A stretch of 64,000 bases of DNA, taken from assembly GCA_026196775.1 (NCBI GenBank), contig JAPHUD010000018.1, positions 166,771-230,770 of the forward strand, given 5' to 3'. Position 1 is the first letter of the stretch. Every line of letters starts with the position of its first letter. The DNA is from Flavobacteriales bacterium (lineage in GTDB: Bacteria > Bacteroidota > Bacteroidia > Flavobacteriales_E > Vicingaceae). Both the position numbers and the translations under genes were made by a program. The notes beneath the pieces are model-generated. The model was given only the letters and a program-made list of their open reading frames with translations. It made no database searches and had not been told where the DNA came from. Below are positions 19,014 to 27,114 of this stretch, one piece after another.

Positions 19014-19162
19014 TAGAGGTTTGGTTTTAGGACTCGGATTTTCTTTTTAAGGGTAAAGCCTGAAAAACAGTGTTACACTTATTACTTATATAAATATGAA
19101 CTTACCACAAGTTACACCTGAGAAGTTTAGGGGGATATTTTCCTAGTCATTAGTATTTCCAG

Positions 19163-19936
19163 TTATTTATTTGATTTTAAAAATTCTGTTAATTTACTGG
19201 GTTCCGCTCTATTACGATAGTCTGCATCTAAAAATGCATAAACGATGTTTCCATTTTCATTGATAATATAAGTTGCGGCTAAGGGTAACTCGTTTGATTC
19301 GTCTCCATTATACTCATTCATATCAAAGGATTTATTGTAGATATCAGCAACATCATTGGTTAACTTAAATACAATACCATATTCTTTTCCAACTTTATTC
19401 CCGATATCACTTAGCACTTCAAATTTTAAATCGTGTTTTTCTGATGTACTTAAAGATTTGTCTGGTAATTCTGGAGTTAATGCAATAAGATGCGCACCAT
19501 TTGCTTCAAAATCTGGTAGTTCAAGTTGTAATTGATGAAGCGTTAAATTACAATAAGGACACCAACCACCTCTGTACCATGTTAAAATTACTTTTCCTTT
19601 TTTTAAATACTGATATAATTCTACAGGTTCTCCAAGTGCATTATTCAGTTTAAAGTTGGGTGCAAGGTCGCCTACTTTTAAAGCTTTATCCAGAATACCA
19701 CTCTCCTTAACTGATTCAATTCCCTTTTTATAAATTTTCTTCTTATTATCGTCAGCTTTTAATTCAAAATTTTCTTTCTTTTCGTCAAGTATTGATTTGA
19801 GTGTTGTTTTTTTATTTGTCTCCATTGTGTTTACTTTTTTTATTGTTTGTTGATTGTTTTTTTGTGCGTCTTGATTGTGACATGAATAAGCCATTAAAAG
19901 CAAAACACTTAAGAATGATAATCTAATTAATTGCAT
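19163..19936 (-). CDS. Peroxiredoxin-like (AhpC/TSA) lipoprotein
   Basis: A 257-residue thioredoxin-fold protein with a lipoprotein-type signal (LLLMAYSC, lipobox Cys near residue 19). The AhpC/TSA domain begins at VGDLAPNFKLNNALGEPV, and the redox centre is GGWCPYCNLTLHQLQ, a CxxC rather than the lone peroxidatic Cys of classical TSA. Such peroxiredoxin-like proteins reduce peroxides or act as thiol oxidoreductases. It overlaps the upstream DoxX-like gene by 10 bp, so the two form an operon, probably controlled by the TetR protein encoded upstream. Confidence 0.88.
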   Translation of the reverse strand: MQLIRLSFLSVLLLMAYSCHNQDAQKNNQQTIKKVNTMETNKKTTLKSILDEKKENFELKADDNKKKIYKKGIESVKESGILDKALKVGDLAPNFKLNNALGEPVELYQYLKKGKVILTWYRGGWCPYCNLTLHQLQLELPDFEANGAHLIALTPELPDKSLSTSEKHDLKFEVLSDIGNKVGKEYGIVFKLTNDVADIYNKSFDMNEYNGDESNELPLAATYIINENGNIVYAFLDADYRNRAEPSKLTEFLKSNK

Positions 19937-20385
19937 ACTGTTGATTTTTGTTTATTTATAATAGTAATACTTTGTACATTTAGAATAATTATATTTAGTA
20001 CAGAAAATATAATTATTGTGCATGCGATGTAAACCAATAACCATTTAGGATGAACTCTTAATGAAAACTCGGCTATAAGTGCACCAGTCATTGTAAGTAA
20101 ACCGAAAAGATTTGAAAAGGTTGCCCATTTTGTGAACTGAATTTTAGATTTAATTACTGTGTTGTTTCTTAACAAACTAAAAATTGCTGTTGTTAAATAA
20201 GCAATTACTACAGCAGCAATTATGATTCCTGTGGATACTCTAAAAAAAGTAGGGTCTAAACCCAAGGGTTTAGCCATTTCTATAAATGCTTGAACTGAAA
20301 TCTCCCAGCCTGTTAATTTTGAAATAGCAAACCGCGATAAAACGCATCCCATTAATAAATTGGTTATAAATAGTATTTTGTTCAT
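19927..20385 (-). CDS. DoxX-like membrane protein
   Basis: A small four-helix integral membrane protein (about 152 residues) resembling the DoxX/MauE type. Helices are at ILFITNLLMGCVLSRFAISKL, TGIIIAAVVIAYLTTAIFSLL, the FSNLFGLLTMTGALIAEF region and LVYIACTIIIFSVLNIIIL. These proteins often accompany thiol-redox or peroxide-stress proteins, which fits the overlapping peroxiredoxin gene. The ATG at 20385 is preferred to 20424 because the palindromic operator at 20417-20432 would otherwise lie inside the coding region. Confidence 0.75.
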   Translation of the reverse strand: MNKILFITNLLMGCVLSRFAISKLTGWEISVQAFIEMAKPLGLDPTFFRVSTGIIIAAVVIAYLTTAIFSLLRNNTVIKSKIQFTKWATFSNLFGLLTMTGALIAEFSLRVHPKWLLVYIACTIIIFSVLNIIILNVQSITIINKQKSTVCN

Positions 20386-20416
20386 GATATTTTTTATGTT
20401 TATTAATATTATATAA

Positions 20417-20432
20417 CTAAACAATCGTTTAG
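20417..20432 (+). promoter_or_regulatory. Predicted TetR operator, copy 1
   Basis: The palindrome CTAAAC-AATC-GTTTAG lies between the tetR stop codon and the DoxX-like gene start, 31 bp upstream of that ATG. The identical 16 bases occur upstream of tetR at 21039-21054. Confidence 0.75.
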
Positions 20433-20452
20433 ATTTGAGTTAAGAAAAAAAA

Positions 20453-21016
20453 TTATAGATTTTTGAAAGTCATTTCAATATAGTCCTCAATTTCTTTTTT
20501 ATTATTTACTCTAGATGCTGCTGCTAAACCATGTTTTGCTAATACCAAATAATTAGCTTGTTTTATTACCGTTTCTTCATCTTTAGTAAGATCCATTTTT
20601 AATTTTTCAATAAATAATTGTTTAAGATTTTTCATAAAAGAATTCATTTGTTCATTAATGATTTTATCTTCTTTTTCTGAAAATTCATAGTAGGTATTTG
20701 TTATTAGACAACCTTTTTGATTTCCATCTATTTTACAAATATTAATAGAATTATAGAAAAAGTCTTTTATATCTTCTAATCCATTGTTAGAATTTTTAAA
20801 CTCTTCGAAAATAGCATTTACTTTTGTTTTATATTTCTTTAAACTTTCAAGAAAAAGACCATGTTTGCTGCCAAAACTTGAATATATAGAAAACTTATTA
20901 ATGCCCATTTCTTTTTCAAGCATCTGCATGGAAGTAGTCTCATAACCATTACGCCAAAAAAGGTTCATTGCTTTTTGAACTACTTCCTCTTCATTGTATT
21001 CTTTTTTTCTTGCCAT
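20453..21016 (-). CDS. TetR/AcrR-family transcriptional regulator
   Basis: A 187-residue repressor. Residues about 8-55 form the TetR helix-turn-helix (VVQKAMNLFWRNGYETTSMQMLEKEMGINKFSIYSSFGSKHGLFLESL). The C-terminal ligand domain contains QKGCLITNTYYEF, as in the YxaF/NemR-like branch that senses small molecules or electrophiles; a cysteine is present there. It is followed on the same strand by the DoxX-like and peroxiredoxin genes. An identical palindrome upstream of both units implies autoregulation plus control of that pair. Confidence 0.93.
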   Translation of the reverse strand: MARKKEYNEEEVVQKAMNLFWRNGYETTSMQMLEKEMGINKFSIYSSFGSKHGLFLESLKKYKTKVNAIFEEFKNSNNGLEDIKDFFYNSINICKIDGNQKGCLITNTYYEFSEKEDKIINEQMNSFMKNLKQLFIEKLKMDLTKDEETVIKQANYLVLAKHGLAAASRVNNKKEIEDYIEMTFKNL

Positions 21017-21033
21017 TATTTCTAATTACTGAA

Positions 21034-21054
21034 CAAAACTAAACAATCGTTTAG
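21034..21054 (-). promoter_or_regulatory. Predicted TetR operator, copy 2, overlapping the tetR -7 box
   Basis: The palindrome CTAAAC-AATC-GTTTAG occupies 21039-21054. On the minus strand TAGTTTTG (21041-21034) matches the -7 consensus TAnnTTTG and overlaps the palindrome by 3 bp, 18 bp before the tetR ATG. Binding would block the promoter. Confidence 0.75.
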
Positions 21055-21265
21055 TTATTTAAAAATATTTTAACTATTATTTAGAACTCCACATGTATAT
21101 AGGCGAATTAAGGTAGTACCTCTAAACCTGTTTGTAGCCTGAAGACAAGCTTTTGTGTTGGTGACTACAGACTAAATAATTTATAACAAACATAAGCTTT
21201 TTTAGTAAAATCTTTAGTCGCTATCGCACCTGCATCGCTTCAGACTTAGGATAGTGAAGGCACTT

Positions 21266-22132
21266 TTATTCATTTTCAAGAATTTTGGGTGCTTCCATTA
21301 ATTCAAGTTTCTTCTCTTCAATTATTTTGAGTCTCAAATTTCCTCTTATATTGCTCGAGTAACGCTTTAATTTAGTTTTAATAGGTTCAAGATTAGATTC
21401 ATTTGTTTTTTCATTTAAAACGAAAACAATAATTGGTATTACACTTCTTTCTTGCGTGCTTTCATAGTGATTAACCGCAAATAAAAATTGATTTATTGAA
21501 TCAATAAACTTAGAATATGTATCAGCATTAGTAATATATTTTATCTCTATGATTAAATCTCCTCTTTTCTGGATGTGTTTGCTTTCCATAATTATATCAT
21601 AATTGAATTTGCCAATTTTAATATTTTGGCGATTTATATAATTTACAGTGTAGTAATTTGAAATCTTAAGATAAATGAGATTTTCAATGTCTAAATAATT
21701 TTGAACCACTTGTGTCTTATCGGTATTTATGGATTCTATTTCTGAATCAATTTCTCCTTTAATAATGTCTTTCTTTTCTTGTTCAGTAATATTTTGTTTT
21801 TTAAGTGCATTTAATTCTTCGTTCTCTTTCGCATCTCTAACATTCTGACGTTTATTCCAGCGAATAATTCCCCATGCTAATAATGTTGTTCCAACAATAA
21901 GAAGAGTAATGACTATACAAATTAAATTTTCACTTATATAATTCAAATAATTTTGTTGATTATCTATTATGTTTTGCGCAGTTTTAGTAGATGAATCAAT
22001 TTTCGTCTGTTCTAATACTATTAGGTCAGAATTTTGATTTATGTACCAAGGAAGAAGAAAAGCAATACCAATAAAGATCAAACCTACAGAGGTTAAGAAT
22101 TTATTTAAGTCTGAAAACTCTAGCTTGTTCAT
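21266..22132 (-). CDS. Membrane protein with a PD-(D/E)XK nuclease-like C-terminal domain
   Basis: A 288-residue protein with transmembrane helices at about 12-30 and 70-90, a Lys/Glu-rich coiled-coil linker (about 95-140) and a soluble C-terminal domain. That domain contains FNYDIIM (Asp179) and, 17 residues on, LIIEIKYI (Glu196-x-Lys198), flanked by beta strands and followed by FAVNHYE and PIIVFVLN. This matches the D...ExK core of restriction-endonuclease-like folds. The metal-binding residues appear intact, but nuclease activity is inference and I know no named family. It is a single gene between the tetR region and the glutathione peroxidase. Confidence 0.6.
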   Translation of the reverse strand: MNKLEFSDLNKFLTSVGLIFIGIAFLLPWYINQNSDLIVLEQTKIDSSTKTAQNIIDNQQNYLNYISENLICIVITLLIVGTTLLAWGIIRWNKRQNVRDAKENEELNALKKQNITEQEKKDIIKGEIDSEIESINTDKTQVVQNYLDIENLIYLKISNYYTVNYINRQNIKIGKFNYDIIMESKHIQKRGDLIIEIKYITNADTYSKFIDSINQFLFAVNHYESTQERSVIPIIVFVLNEKTNESNLEPIKTKLKRYSSNIRGNLRLKIIEEKKLELMEAPKILENE

Positions 22133-22154
22133 ATCGTTCTAATTGCTAATATCA

Positions 22155-22706
22155 TCAATCCTTAAGTAACTTGGTAATTTTATCGCTCATGGGGTTGGTT
22201 ACCGAGTAAAAAACATCTACCAGCTCCCCCTGTTTGTTAATAACGTATTTCTGGAAATTCCACTTAACAGAAGAATCCATTACACCATTTTCACTTTTAG
22301 CGGTTAGCCATTGGTAAATAGGATGTGCATTTTCTCCTTTTACATCAATTTTTGAAGCCAATAAAAAAGTAACGCCAAAATTCTTTTTACAGAAAGTAGC
22401 TATTTCTTTTTCAGAACCGGGTTCTTGTCCACCAAACTGATTACACGGAAAACCTATTACTACGGTGTTTTCTTTGTAAGCTTCGTGTAGTTTTTGTAAA
22501 TCTTCATATTGTGTGGTAAAACCACATTCAGAAGCAACATTAACAATAACAATATTCTTTCCTTTAAAATCTTTCATATTGACTTCTTTACCATTAATAT
22601 CGGTAAACGATAAGTGGTAAAGGTTTGTTTTTTCTTCAGGTGCTACTTTAGAGTTAAACCCTGAGAATAGTCCTAGTAATAGTATCATAAAGCTAATTTT
22701 TTTCAT
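22155..22706 (-). CDS. Glutathione peroxidase-family thiol peroxidase
   Basis: A 183-residue exported peroxidase (hydrophobic N-terminus to about residue 17). The catalytic tetrad region is present: Cys61 in VASECGFTTQYEDL, Gln90 in GFPCNQFGGQEPGS, and Trp-Asn in VKWNFQKYVI. The family uses thioredoxin or glutathione to reduce hydroperoxides, and bacterial Cys forms usually prefer thioredoxin. A second cysteine in FPCNQ is the usual extra residue. It follows a lipoprotein gene after 28 bp. Confidence 0.95.
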   Translation of the reverse strand: MKKISFMILLLGLFSGFNSKVAPEEKTNLYHLSFTDINGKEVNMKDFKGKNIVIVNVASECGFTTQYEDLQKLHEAYKENTVVIGFPCNQFGGQEPGSEKEIATFCKKNFGVTFLLASKIDVKGENAHPIYQWLTAKSENGVMDSSVKWNFQKYVINKQGELVDVFYSVTNPMSDKITKLLKD

Positions 22707-22734
22707 GTGGTTTATATTTTAGATTGCTAAAACA

Positions 22735-23208
22735 TTATAGACATTTCTTCACTCTTCTAGCATGAGCCTGTTTCTCTTCTATGGTGTTTTGTTTAGCAGA
22801 AAAAAGTACTTTACACTCACCGGTTTTCATGGCTTCTAATTCTGCCATGGCTTTTAGCATTTTGTCATCATCTTCCGTTTCCATAATCAATTCATTTAAC
22901 TCTTTTTGTTTTTTTACACAATCGCAAAAAGACAACCCGCCTTCTTCAACTACTGGTTGATTGTTAGAAGATTGCATGGCTTCTTTTAAAGAACCCGGAG
23001 ATTCAGTTACTTCTTCCTGATAAACACCTGTAGAACTAGTGTCGGCAGCCGTAGTTTCAGCATTAGCATCCATAACTGGTTCTGTTGCTGTTTGTTCTTC
23101 TTCAACATTAATTTCTTCTTCGGTATTTTCAGTTTCATTGCTACATGCCATAAATACAGTAAACACAGTTAGTAATAATGTCCATTTAAAAAAGTTGATA
23201 TGTTTCAT
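22735..23208 (-). CDS. Hypothetical lipoprotein
   Basis: A 157-residue predicted lipoprotein with signal peptide and lipobox (FTVFMAC, Cys near residue 21). A long Glu/Thr-rich low-complexity stretch follows (about 22-90). The small Cys-containing C-terminal domain (SFCDCVKKQKELNELIM, GECKVLFSAK, VKKCL) has a pattern repeated in other Bacteroidota lipoproteins. Function unknown. It is the first gene before glutathione peroxidase on the minus strand and may be co-transcribed with it. Confidence 0.75.
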   Translation of the reverse strand: MKHINFFKWTLLLTVFTVFMACSNETENTEEEINVEEEQTATEPVMDANAETTAADTSSTGVYQEEVTESPGSLKEAMQSSNNQPVVEEGGLSFCDCVKKQKELNELIMETEDDDKMLKAMAELEAMKTGECKVLFSAKQNTIEEKQAHARRVKKCL

Positions 23209-23304
23209 AATAAAGTTTTTAGTATTAGTAATTAGTTACAGTCAATAAAATTATAAAAAAATACTTAACCATACTTGTTTTTAATGAGCTTACTTTAAAA
23301 TTGC

Positions 23305-23312
23305 TATTTTTG
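23305..23312 (+). promoter_or_regulatory. Possible -7 box for the ABC exporter gene
   Basis: TATTTTTG matches TAnnTTTG and lies 10 bp before the TTG start at 23323, implying a very short leader. No well-spaced -33 element is evident. Confidence 0.4.
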
Positions 23313-23322
23313 TCCTTTATAA

Positions 23323-25176
23323 TTGAGCAAGAAACAAATGCAAACCTACCTTCGAATATTATCTTATGCCCGACCATTTAGGAGTTTTTTGCCGTTTTTT
23401 GTTATTACTACTGTTTTAGGGATAGTTTTTGAAATACTTAACCTTTCATTTGTAGCTCCGGTTTTAAAAATTCTTTTTAGTCAGGAAGTAACAGCAACAG
23501 TAGTTAGTTCACCATTTCCTGAATTTGCTTTTAGCAAAGAATACATATCATCGGTAGGAGAGTGGTTTAAAAATTATTTGGTTTCTTTTTCCGACAAAAC
23601 AGAAGCGTTAAAAATGATATGTTTGGTATTAATAGCCTCCGTATTCTTAGCGAATTTGTTCACCTTTCTTTCTCGATTTATATTGGCTTTTGTAAAAGCC
23701 AAAATGATAAAAAACATTCGTTTAGCGATGTATGATAAAATTACCGAATTGCACTTGGGATATTACTCCAATGAGAAAAGAGGTGATTTAATGTCGAGAA
23801 TGACCAATGATGTAAAAGAAGTAGAAACCTCTATTATAGATACACTAAATGCTATTATTAAAGAGCCAATTACGGTAATTTTTACATTTATAGTATTGTA
23901 TTATTTATCGCCACAACTTTTATTGTTTTCTTTATTGGTTTTGCCTTTATCCGGCTTGGTTATTTGGAGAATTACCCGAATGTTGAGAAAAAAAGCCAAA
24001 CAAGGTCAGGATTATTTAGGTAGAATTTTAAACACGATTGATGAAACCTTGGGAGGTATAAAAATTATTTATTCATTCAATGCAAAAGCCTATTTCAGTA
24101 AACGATTCACACATGAAAATGTAAAATATGAGCGTGCATTACGATCTATGGATTACAAAAAAGGATTGGCTTCTCCTGTTTCTCAGGTAATGGGAGTTGG
24201 TGTTTTTTGTATGGTGTTGTATTACGGTGGAACTTTGGTGTTGAAAGAAAACTACATGCCGCCTGAAAATTTCTTGGTGTTTGTATTGTTGTTTGCCAAT
24301 GTAATATCGCCACTAAAAAGCATGTTTTCTGTGGTGGCAAATATCCAAAGAGGGCTAATTGCCGGAGAAAGAATCTTTTCAGTGTTAGATGCTGAAGTAA
24401 AAGTTAAAGATGTTGAAAATGCGATAACAATTGAATCGTTTAACGATAGCATAAGCTTAGAAAATGTATCTTTTAGCTATGGCGATAAAAAAGTGTTAGA
24501 TAATATTAGTTTAACCATTAAGAAAGGAAAAACCGTAGCATTGGTTGGAGCATCAGGAGGAGGAAAGTCAACCATTATAAACTTAATACCTCGTTTTTAC
24601 GATGTAAATGAAGGTACCATAAAAATAGATGGAAATAATGTAAAAGATATTTCGCTTCTCTCATTGAGGGAGCAAATAGGAATTGTTACCCAAGATTCTA
24701 TTCTGTTTAATGATACCATTTACAACAACATTGTTTTTGGTAATGAAACTGCCACAGAAGAACAAGTAATAGCTGCGGCAAAAATTGCCAACGCTCACGA
24801 TTTTGTTGTTGCCTCAGAATATGGTTACCAAACTTTTGTTGGCGATAATGGAATAAAGCTTTCGGGTGGACAAAAACAACGTTTGTGTATTGCCAGAGCA
24901 GTTTTAAAGAACCCACCAATTATGTTGTTGGATGAAGCCACTTCTGCTTTAGATACTGAATCGGAAAAACTAGTGCAAGAAGCACTGAATCAACTAATGC
25001 AAAACAGAACATCTATTGTGGTTGCTCATAGGTTAAGTACCATACAAAATGCAGATGAAATTGTGGTAATTAACAACGGAAAAATTATAGAACAAGGTAC
25101 GCACAAAGAATTAATGGAAAATCCATCCAACGCTGCTTATAGAAAATTAATAGCGATACAAAAGATTGATGAGTAG
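23323..25176 (+). CDS. ABC exporter, permease fused to ATPase (MsbA-like)
   Basis: A half-transporter of 617 residues that would function as a homodimer. The N-terminal ABC membrane domain (about 20-340) has six helices. The nucleotide-binding domain has Walker A GASGGGKST (about 409-417), the signature LSGGQKQRL (about 513), Walker B IMLLDEATSALD and the switch HRLST. Best matches by motif are lipid-A/lipid flippases of the MsbA type, but substrate cannot be fixed from sequence. The start codon is TTG. It is followed by a glycosyltransferase gene, compatible with an envelope role. Confidence 0.92.
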   Translation: MSKKQMQTYLRILSYARPFRSFLPFFVITTVLGIVFEILNLSFVAPVLKILFSQEVTATVVSSPFPEFAFSKEYISSVGEWFKNYLVSFSDKTEALKMICLVLIASVFLANLFTFLSRFILAFVKAKMIKNIRLAMYDKITELHLGYYSNEKRGDLMSRMTNDVKEVETSIIDTLNAIIKEPITVIFTFIVLYYLSPQLLLFSLLVLPLSGLVIWRITRMLRKKAKQGQDYLGRILNTIDETLGGIKIIYSFNAKAYFSKRFTHENVKYERALRSMDYKKGLASPVSQVMGVGVFCMVLYYGGTLVLKENYMPPENFLVFVLLFANVISPLKSMFSVVANIQRGLIAGERIFSVLDAEVKVKDVENAITIESFNDSISLENVSFSYGDKKVLDNISLTIKKGKTVALVGASGGGKSTIINLIPRFYDVNEGTIKIDGNNVKDISLLSLREQIGIVTQDSILFNDTIYNNIVFGNETATEEQVIAAAKIANAHDFVVASEYGYQTFVGDNGIKLSGGQKQRLCIARAVLKNPPIMLLDEATSALDTESEKLVQEALNQLMQNRTSIVVAHRLSTIQNADEIVVINNGKIIEQGTHKELMENPSNAAYRKLIAIQKIDE

Positions 25177-25239
25177 GGTTGGAGGTTTGAAGTTTGAAGT
25201 TGAAAATAAGGGGTGTGTTTTTAGATTAGAGTTTAATAA

Positions 25240-25320
25240 GCTCCGAAGGAGCGATATTTAATAAAGATGAGTGAAGCTCATCGCAATGATTTAGAGATTA
25301 GCGTCTTTGCGTCTTTGCGA
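25240..25320. repeat. Intergenic hairpins and tandem octamer
   Basis: Upstream of the glycosyltransferase are two perfect small hairpins, GCTCC-gaa-GGAGC (25240-25252) and GATGAG-tgaag-CTCATC (25266-25282). A tandem GTCTTTGC GTCTTTGC G follows (from 25303). Such intergenic phrases recur in Bacteroidota genomes in my experience; role unknown. Confidence 0.6.
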
Positions 25321-25348
25321 GAAACAACAATTAACGATTATACAAAAA

Positions 25349-26308
25349 ATGAAGATTAGCGGATTTACAATGGTAAAAAATGCCACCAAACTTTATTTTC
25401 CTATAAAACAATCCATTTTATCTATATTGCCTATAGTGGATGAGTTTGTGGTGGCTTTGGGAGATTGCGATGAGGATGATACTACGCTTCAAGAAATAGA
25501 AAGTATCGGTTCCGATAAAATTAAAATTATACATACCGTTTGGGATATTAAAAAATACGATAGAGGAACAGAAAATGCACATCAAACAGATATTGCTAGA
25601 TCCCATTGTTCGGGCGATTGGTTGTTTTACTTACAAGCTGATGAAGTAATTCACGAAAAATATTTACCCGTTATTAAACAAAAGTGCGAGCAATATTTAA
25701 ACGATAAAGAAGTAGAAGGTTTTTTGTTTAATTACAAACACTTTTGGGGCGACTATAATCACTATCATTTTGCACATAACTGGTACCCTAAGGAAATTCG
25801 TATTGTGAGAAATGATAAAGACATCCACTCATGGGAGTCGGCACAATCTTTTAGAAGAATACCTAATTTTGATGGCAAAGATTATCGTCAGCAAGAAAAC
25901 ACCTACAAACTAAAAGTGGTAAATATTCCCGCTGAAGTTTATCATTATGGTTGGGTTCGTCCACCAGAATACATGACCAAAAAGAAAAAAGCTTTAGATA
26001 CGATACATAAAGGAGAGGAAAAAGCCAATAAAAATTATGAAAATGTAGCACCAGACTTTTCTTACGGAGCCTTGGGTAAATTAGCTAAATTTAATGACAC
26101 GCACCCTGCTGTTATGGAAGAGTGGATTGCTAAATTCGATTGGGCAGAAAAATTAAATTATTCCAATCAACGAAAACCTGGAGAGCAAATTCATAAACAC
26201 GAAAAACCAAGAGTAAGACTAGCTACTTTTATAGAGCAGAAAATTTTTGGTGGCAAAAAACAAGTAGGCGGTTTTCAGAATTATATCTTACTGAAGGGGA
26301 AGAGGTAA
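25349..26308 (+). CDS. Glycosyltransferase family 2-like protein
   Basis: A 319-residue soluble GT-A glycosyltransferase. Features are the N-terminal ISGFTMVKNA, the nucleotide-sugar region DEFVVALGDCDEDDTT and the acidic motif WLFYLQADEVIHE, corresponding to the metal-binding DxD-like site. The ATG at 25349 (MKISGFTM) is preferred; the upstream TTG at 25307 lies next to repeats and adds non-family residues. Acceptor and donor are unknown. It converges with the SixA-like gene. Confidence 0.85.
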   Translation: MKISGFTMVKNATKLYFPIKQSILSILPIVDEFVVALGDCDEDDTTLQEIESIGSDKIKIIHTVWDIKKYDRGTENAHQTDIARSHCSGDWLFYLQADEVIHEKYLPVIKQKCEQYLNDKEVEGFLFNYKHFWGDYNHYHFAHNWYPKEIRIVRNDKDIHSWESAQSFRRIPNFDGKDYRQQENTYKLKVVNIPAEVYHYGWVRPPEYMTKKKKALDTIHKGEEKANKNYENVAPDFSYGALGKLAKFNDTHPAVMEEWIAKFDWAEKLNYSNQRKPGEQIHKHEKPRVRLATFIEQKIFGGKKQVGGFQNYILLKGKR

Positions 26309-26311
26309 AAT

Positions 26312-26806
26312 TTACCTTAACATTTTAGGATAAATGTACCATTCAGTTGTGCCTAAGCCCCTAACAATTTCTTTCCAAGAGTCAATTTCTAAAGCAATAC
26401 AAACGACAGCACAGGTTGGCATTGCTTCCATAAAGCTTTCAGTAAGGTAATCGGCAAATTCTGAAATACCATAATTGTGGCTAACCAAAGCAACACTTTC
26501 TAATTCATCAGGTAAATCTTCTAATACATGTATAAAGTTTTCGATAGACGGATGATATAGTTTTGAATTAAATTTAACATGCTTAAAATTAAATGGAATA
26601 TGTTTGCACAATAGCTGTATCGTTTCTGTAGTTCGCTTGGAAGAACTAGCAATTATTTTTTCAGGATTAAAACCTAATTTATTTAATTCCTTTCCTATTT
26701 TTTCAGTATCATGAACACCTCTTGTATTTAAAGGTCTTTCAAAATCAGTTAACCACTGATTATTCCAGTCTGATTTAGCATGTCTTATTAAATAAATGTG
26801 TTTCAT
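26312..26806 (-). CDS. Histidine phosphatase family protein, SixA-like
   Basis: A 164-residue member of the phosphoglycerate-mutase-like superfamily. The catalytic RHA motif is at the N-terminus (IYLIRHAKSDWNN, His about residue 8), with the second-site Arg/His motifs in ERPLNTRG and LVSHNYGISEFADYL. Length and RHAKS motif fit SixA, which dephosphorylates Hpt domains in other bacteria. Whether it acts on the phosphorelay at 1-4521 is speculation. It is monocistronic. Confidence 0.9.
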   Translation of the reverse strand: MKHIYLIRHAKSDWNNQWLTDFERPLNTRGVHDTEKIGKELNKLGFNPEKIIASSSKRTTETIQLLCKHIPFNFKHVKFNSKLYHPSIENFIHVLEDLPDELESVALVSHNYGISEFADYLTESFMEAMPTCAVVCIALEIDSWKEIVRGLGTTEWYIYPKMLR

Positions 26807-26848
26807 GTTAAATTTTTTCGATGAGCTGTTAAATTTTGTCGATTAATT

Positions 26849-26879
26849 TTTGTTTGTTTCGATAAATTTACTATTTTTG
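26849..26879 (+). promoter_or_regulatory. Predicted Bacteroidota promoter
   Basis: TTTG (26849-26852, -33) and TATTTTTG (26872-26879, -7 consensus TAnnTTTG) are separated by 19 bp. The 49-codon open reading frame at 26906 begins 26 bp downstream. Confidence 0.65.
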
Positions 26880-26905
26880 TAGACGAAAATCAAATTTTAG
26901 ACGAT

Positions 26906-27055
26906 ATGTTTATAGCGATATTCTTCTTTACCATTTTAATATTGGTTTTAGCCTTAAGGTTCTTAGATGGAGTATCTACAACATCTCATGAATCGGATAA
27001 AACTAAAAAATCGAGTAAAATATTTGATATGTCTGGAAATAATTATTCTTTGTAA
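26906..27055 (+). CDS. Small membrane protein, 49 residues
   Basis: A short open reading frame starting ATG at 26906 and ending TAA at 27053-27055. It encodes one hydrophobic helix (FIAIFFFTILILVLALRFL) then a polar tail rich in Ser/Lys ending FDMSGNNYSL. It has its own well-formed promoter (26849-26879) and a strong terminator (27079-27109), which together argue for a real transcript. No family recognised; function unknown. Confidence 0.6.
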   Translation: MFIAIFFFTILILVLALRFLDGVSTTSHESDKTKKSSKIFDMSGNNYSL

Positions 27056-27078
27056 AAATCCCAATTTTTATATTTTAT

Positions 27079-27114
27079 AACAGCCGCTTGGAATTTCTTA
27101 GCGGCTGTTTTATT
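27079..27114. terminator. Bidirectional intrinsic terminator
   Basis: AACAGCCGCT (27079-27088) pairs perfectly with AGCGGCTGTT (27100-27109) across an 11-nt loop and is followed by T-rich sequence. It separates the small plus-strand gene from the 3' end of parC on the minus strand and may serve both. Confidence 0.85.

Noticed and set aside
21061..21265. Small gene or RNA in the gap upstream of tetR
   Set aside because: No open frame with features and no convincing hairpin. A weak CTATC/GATAG pairing near 21230 is too short to report.
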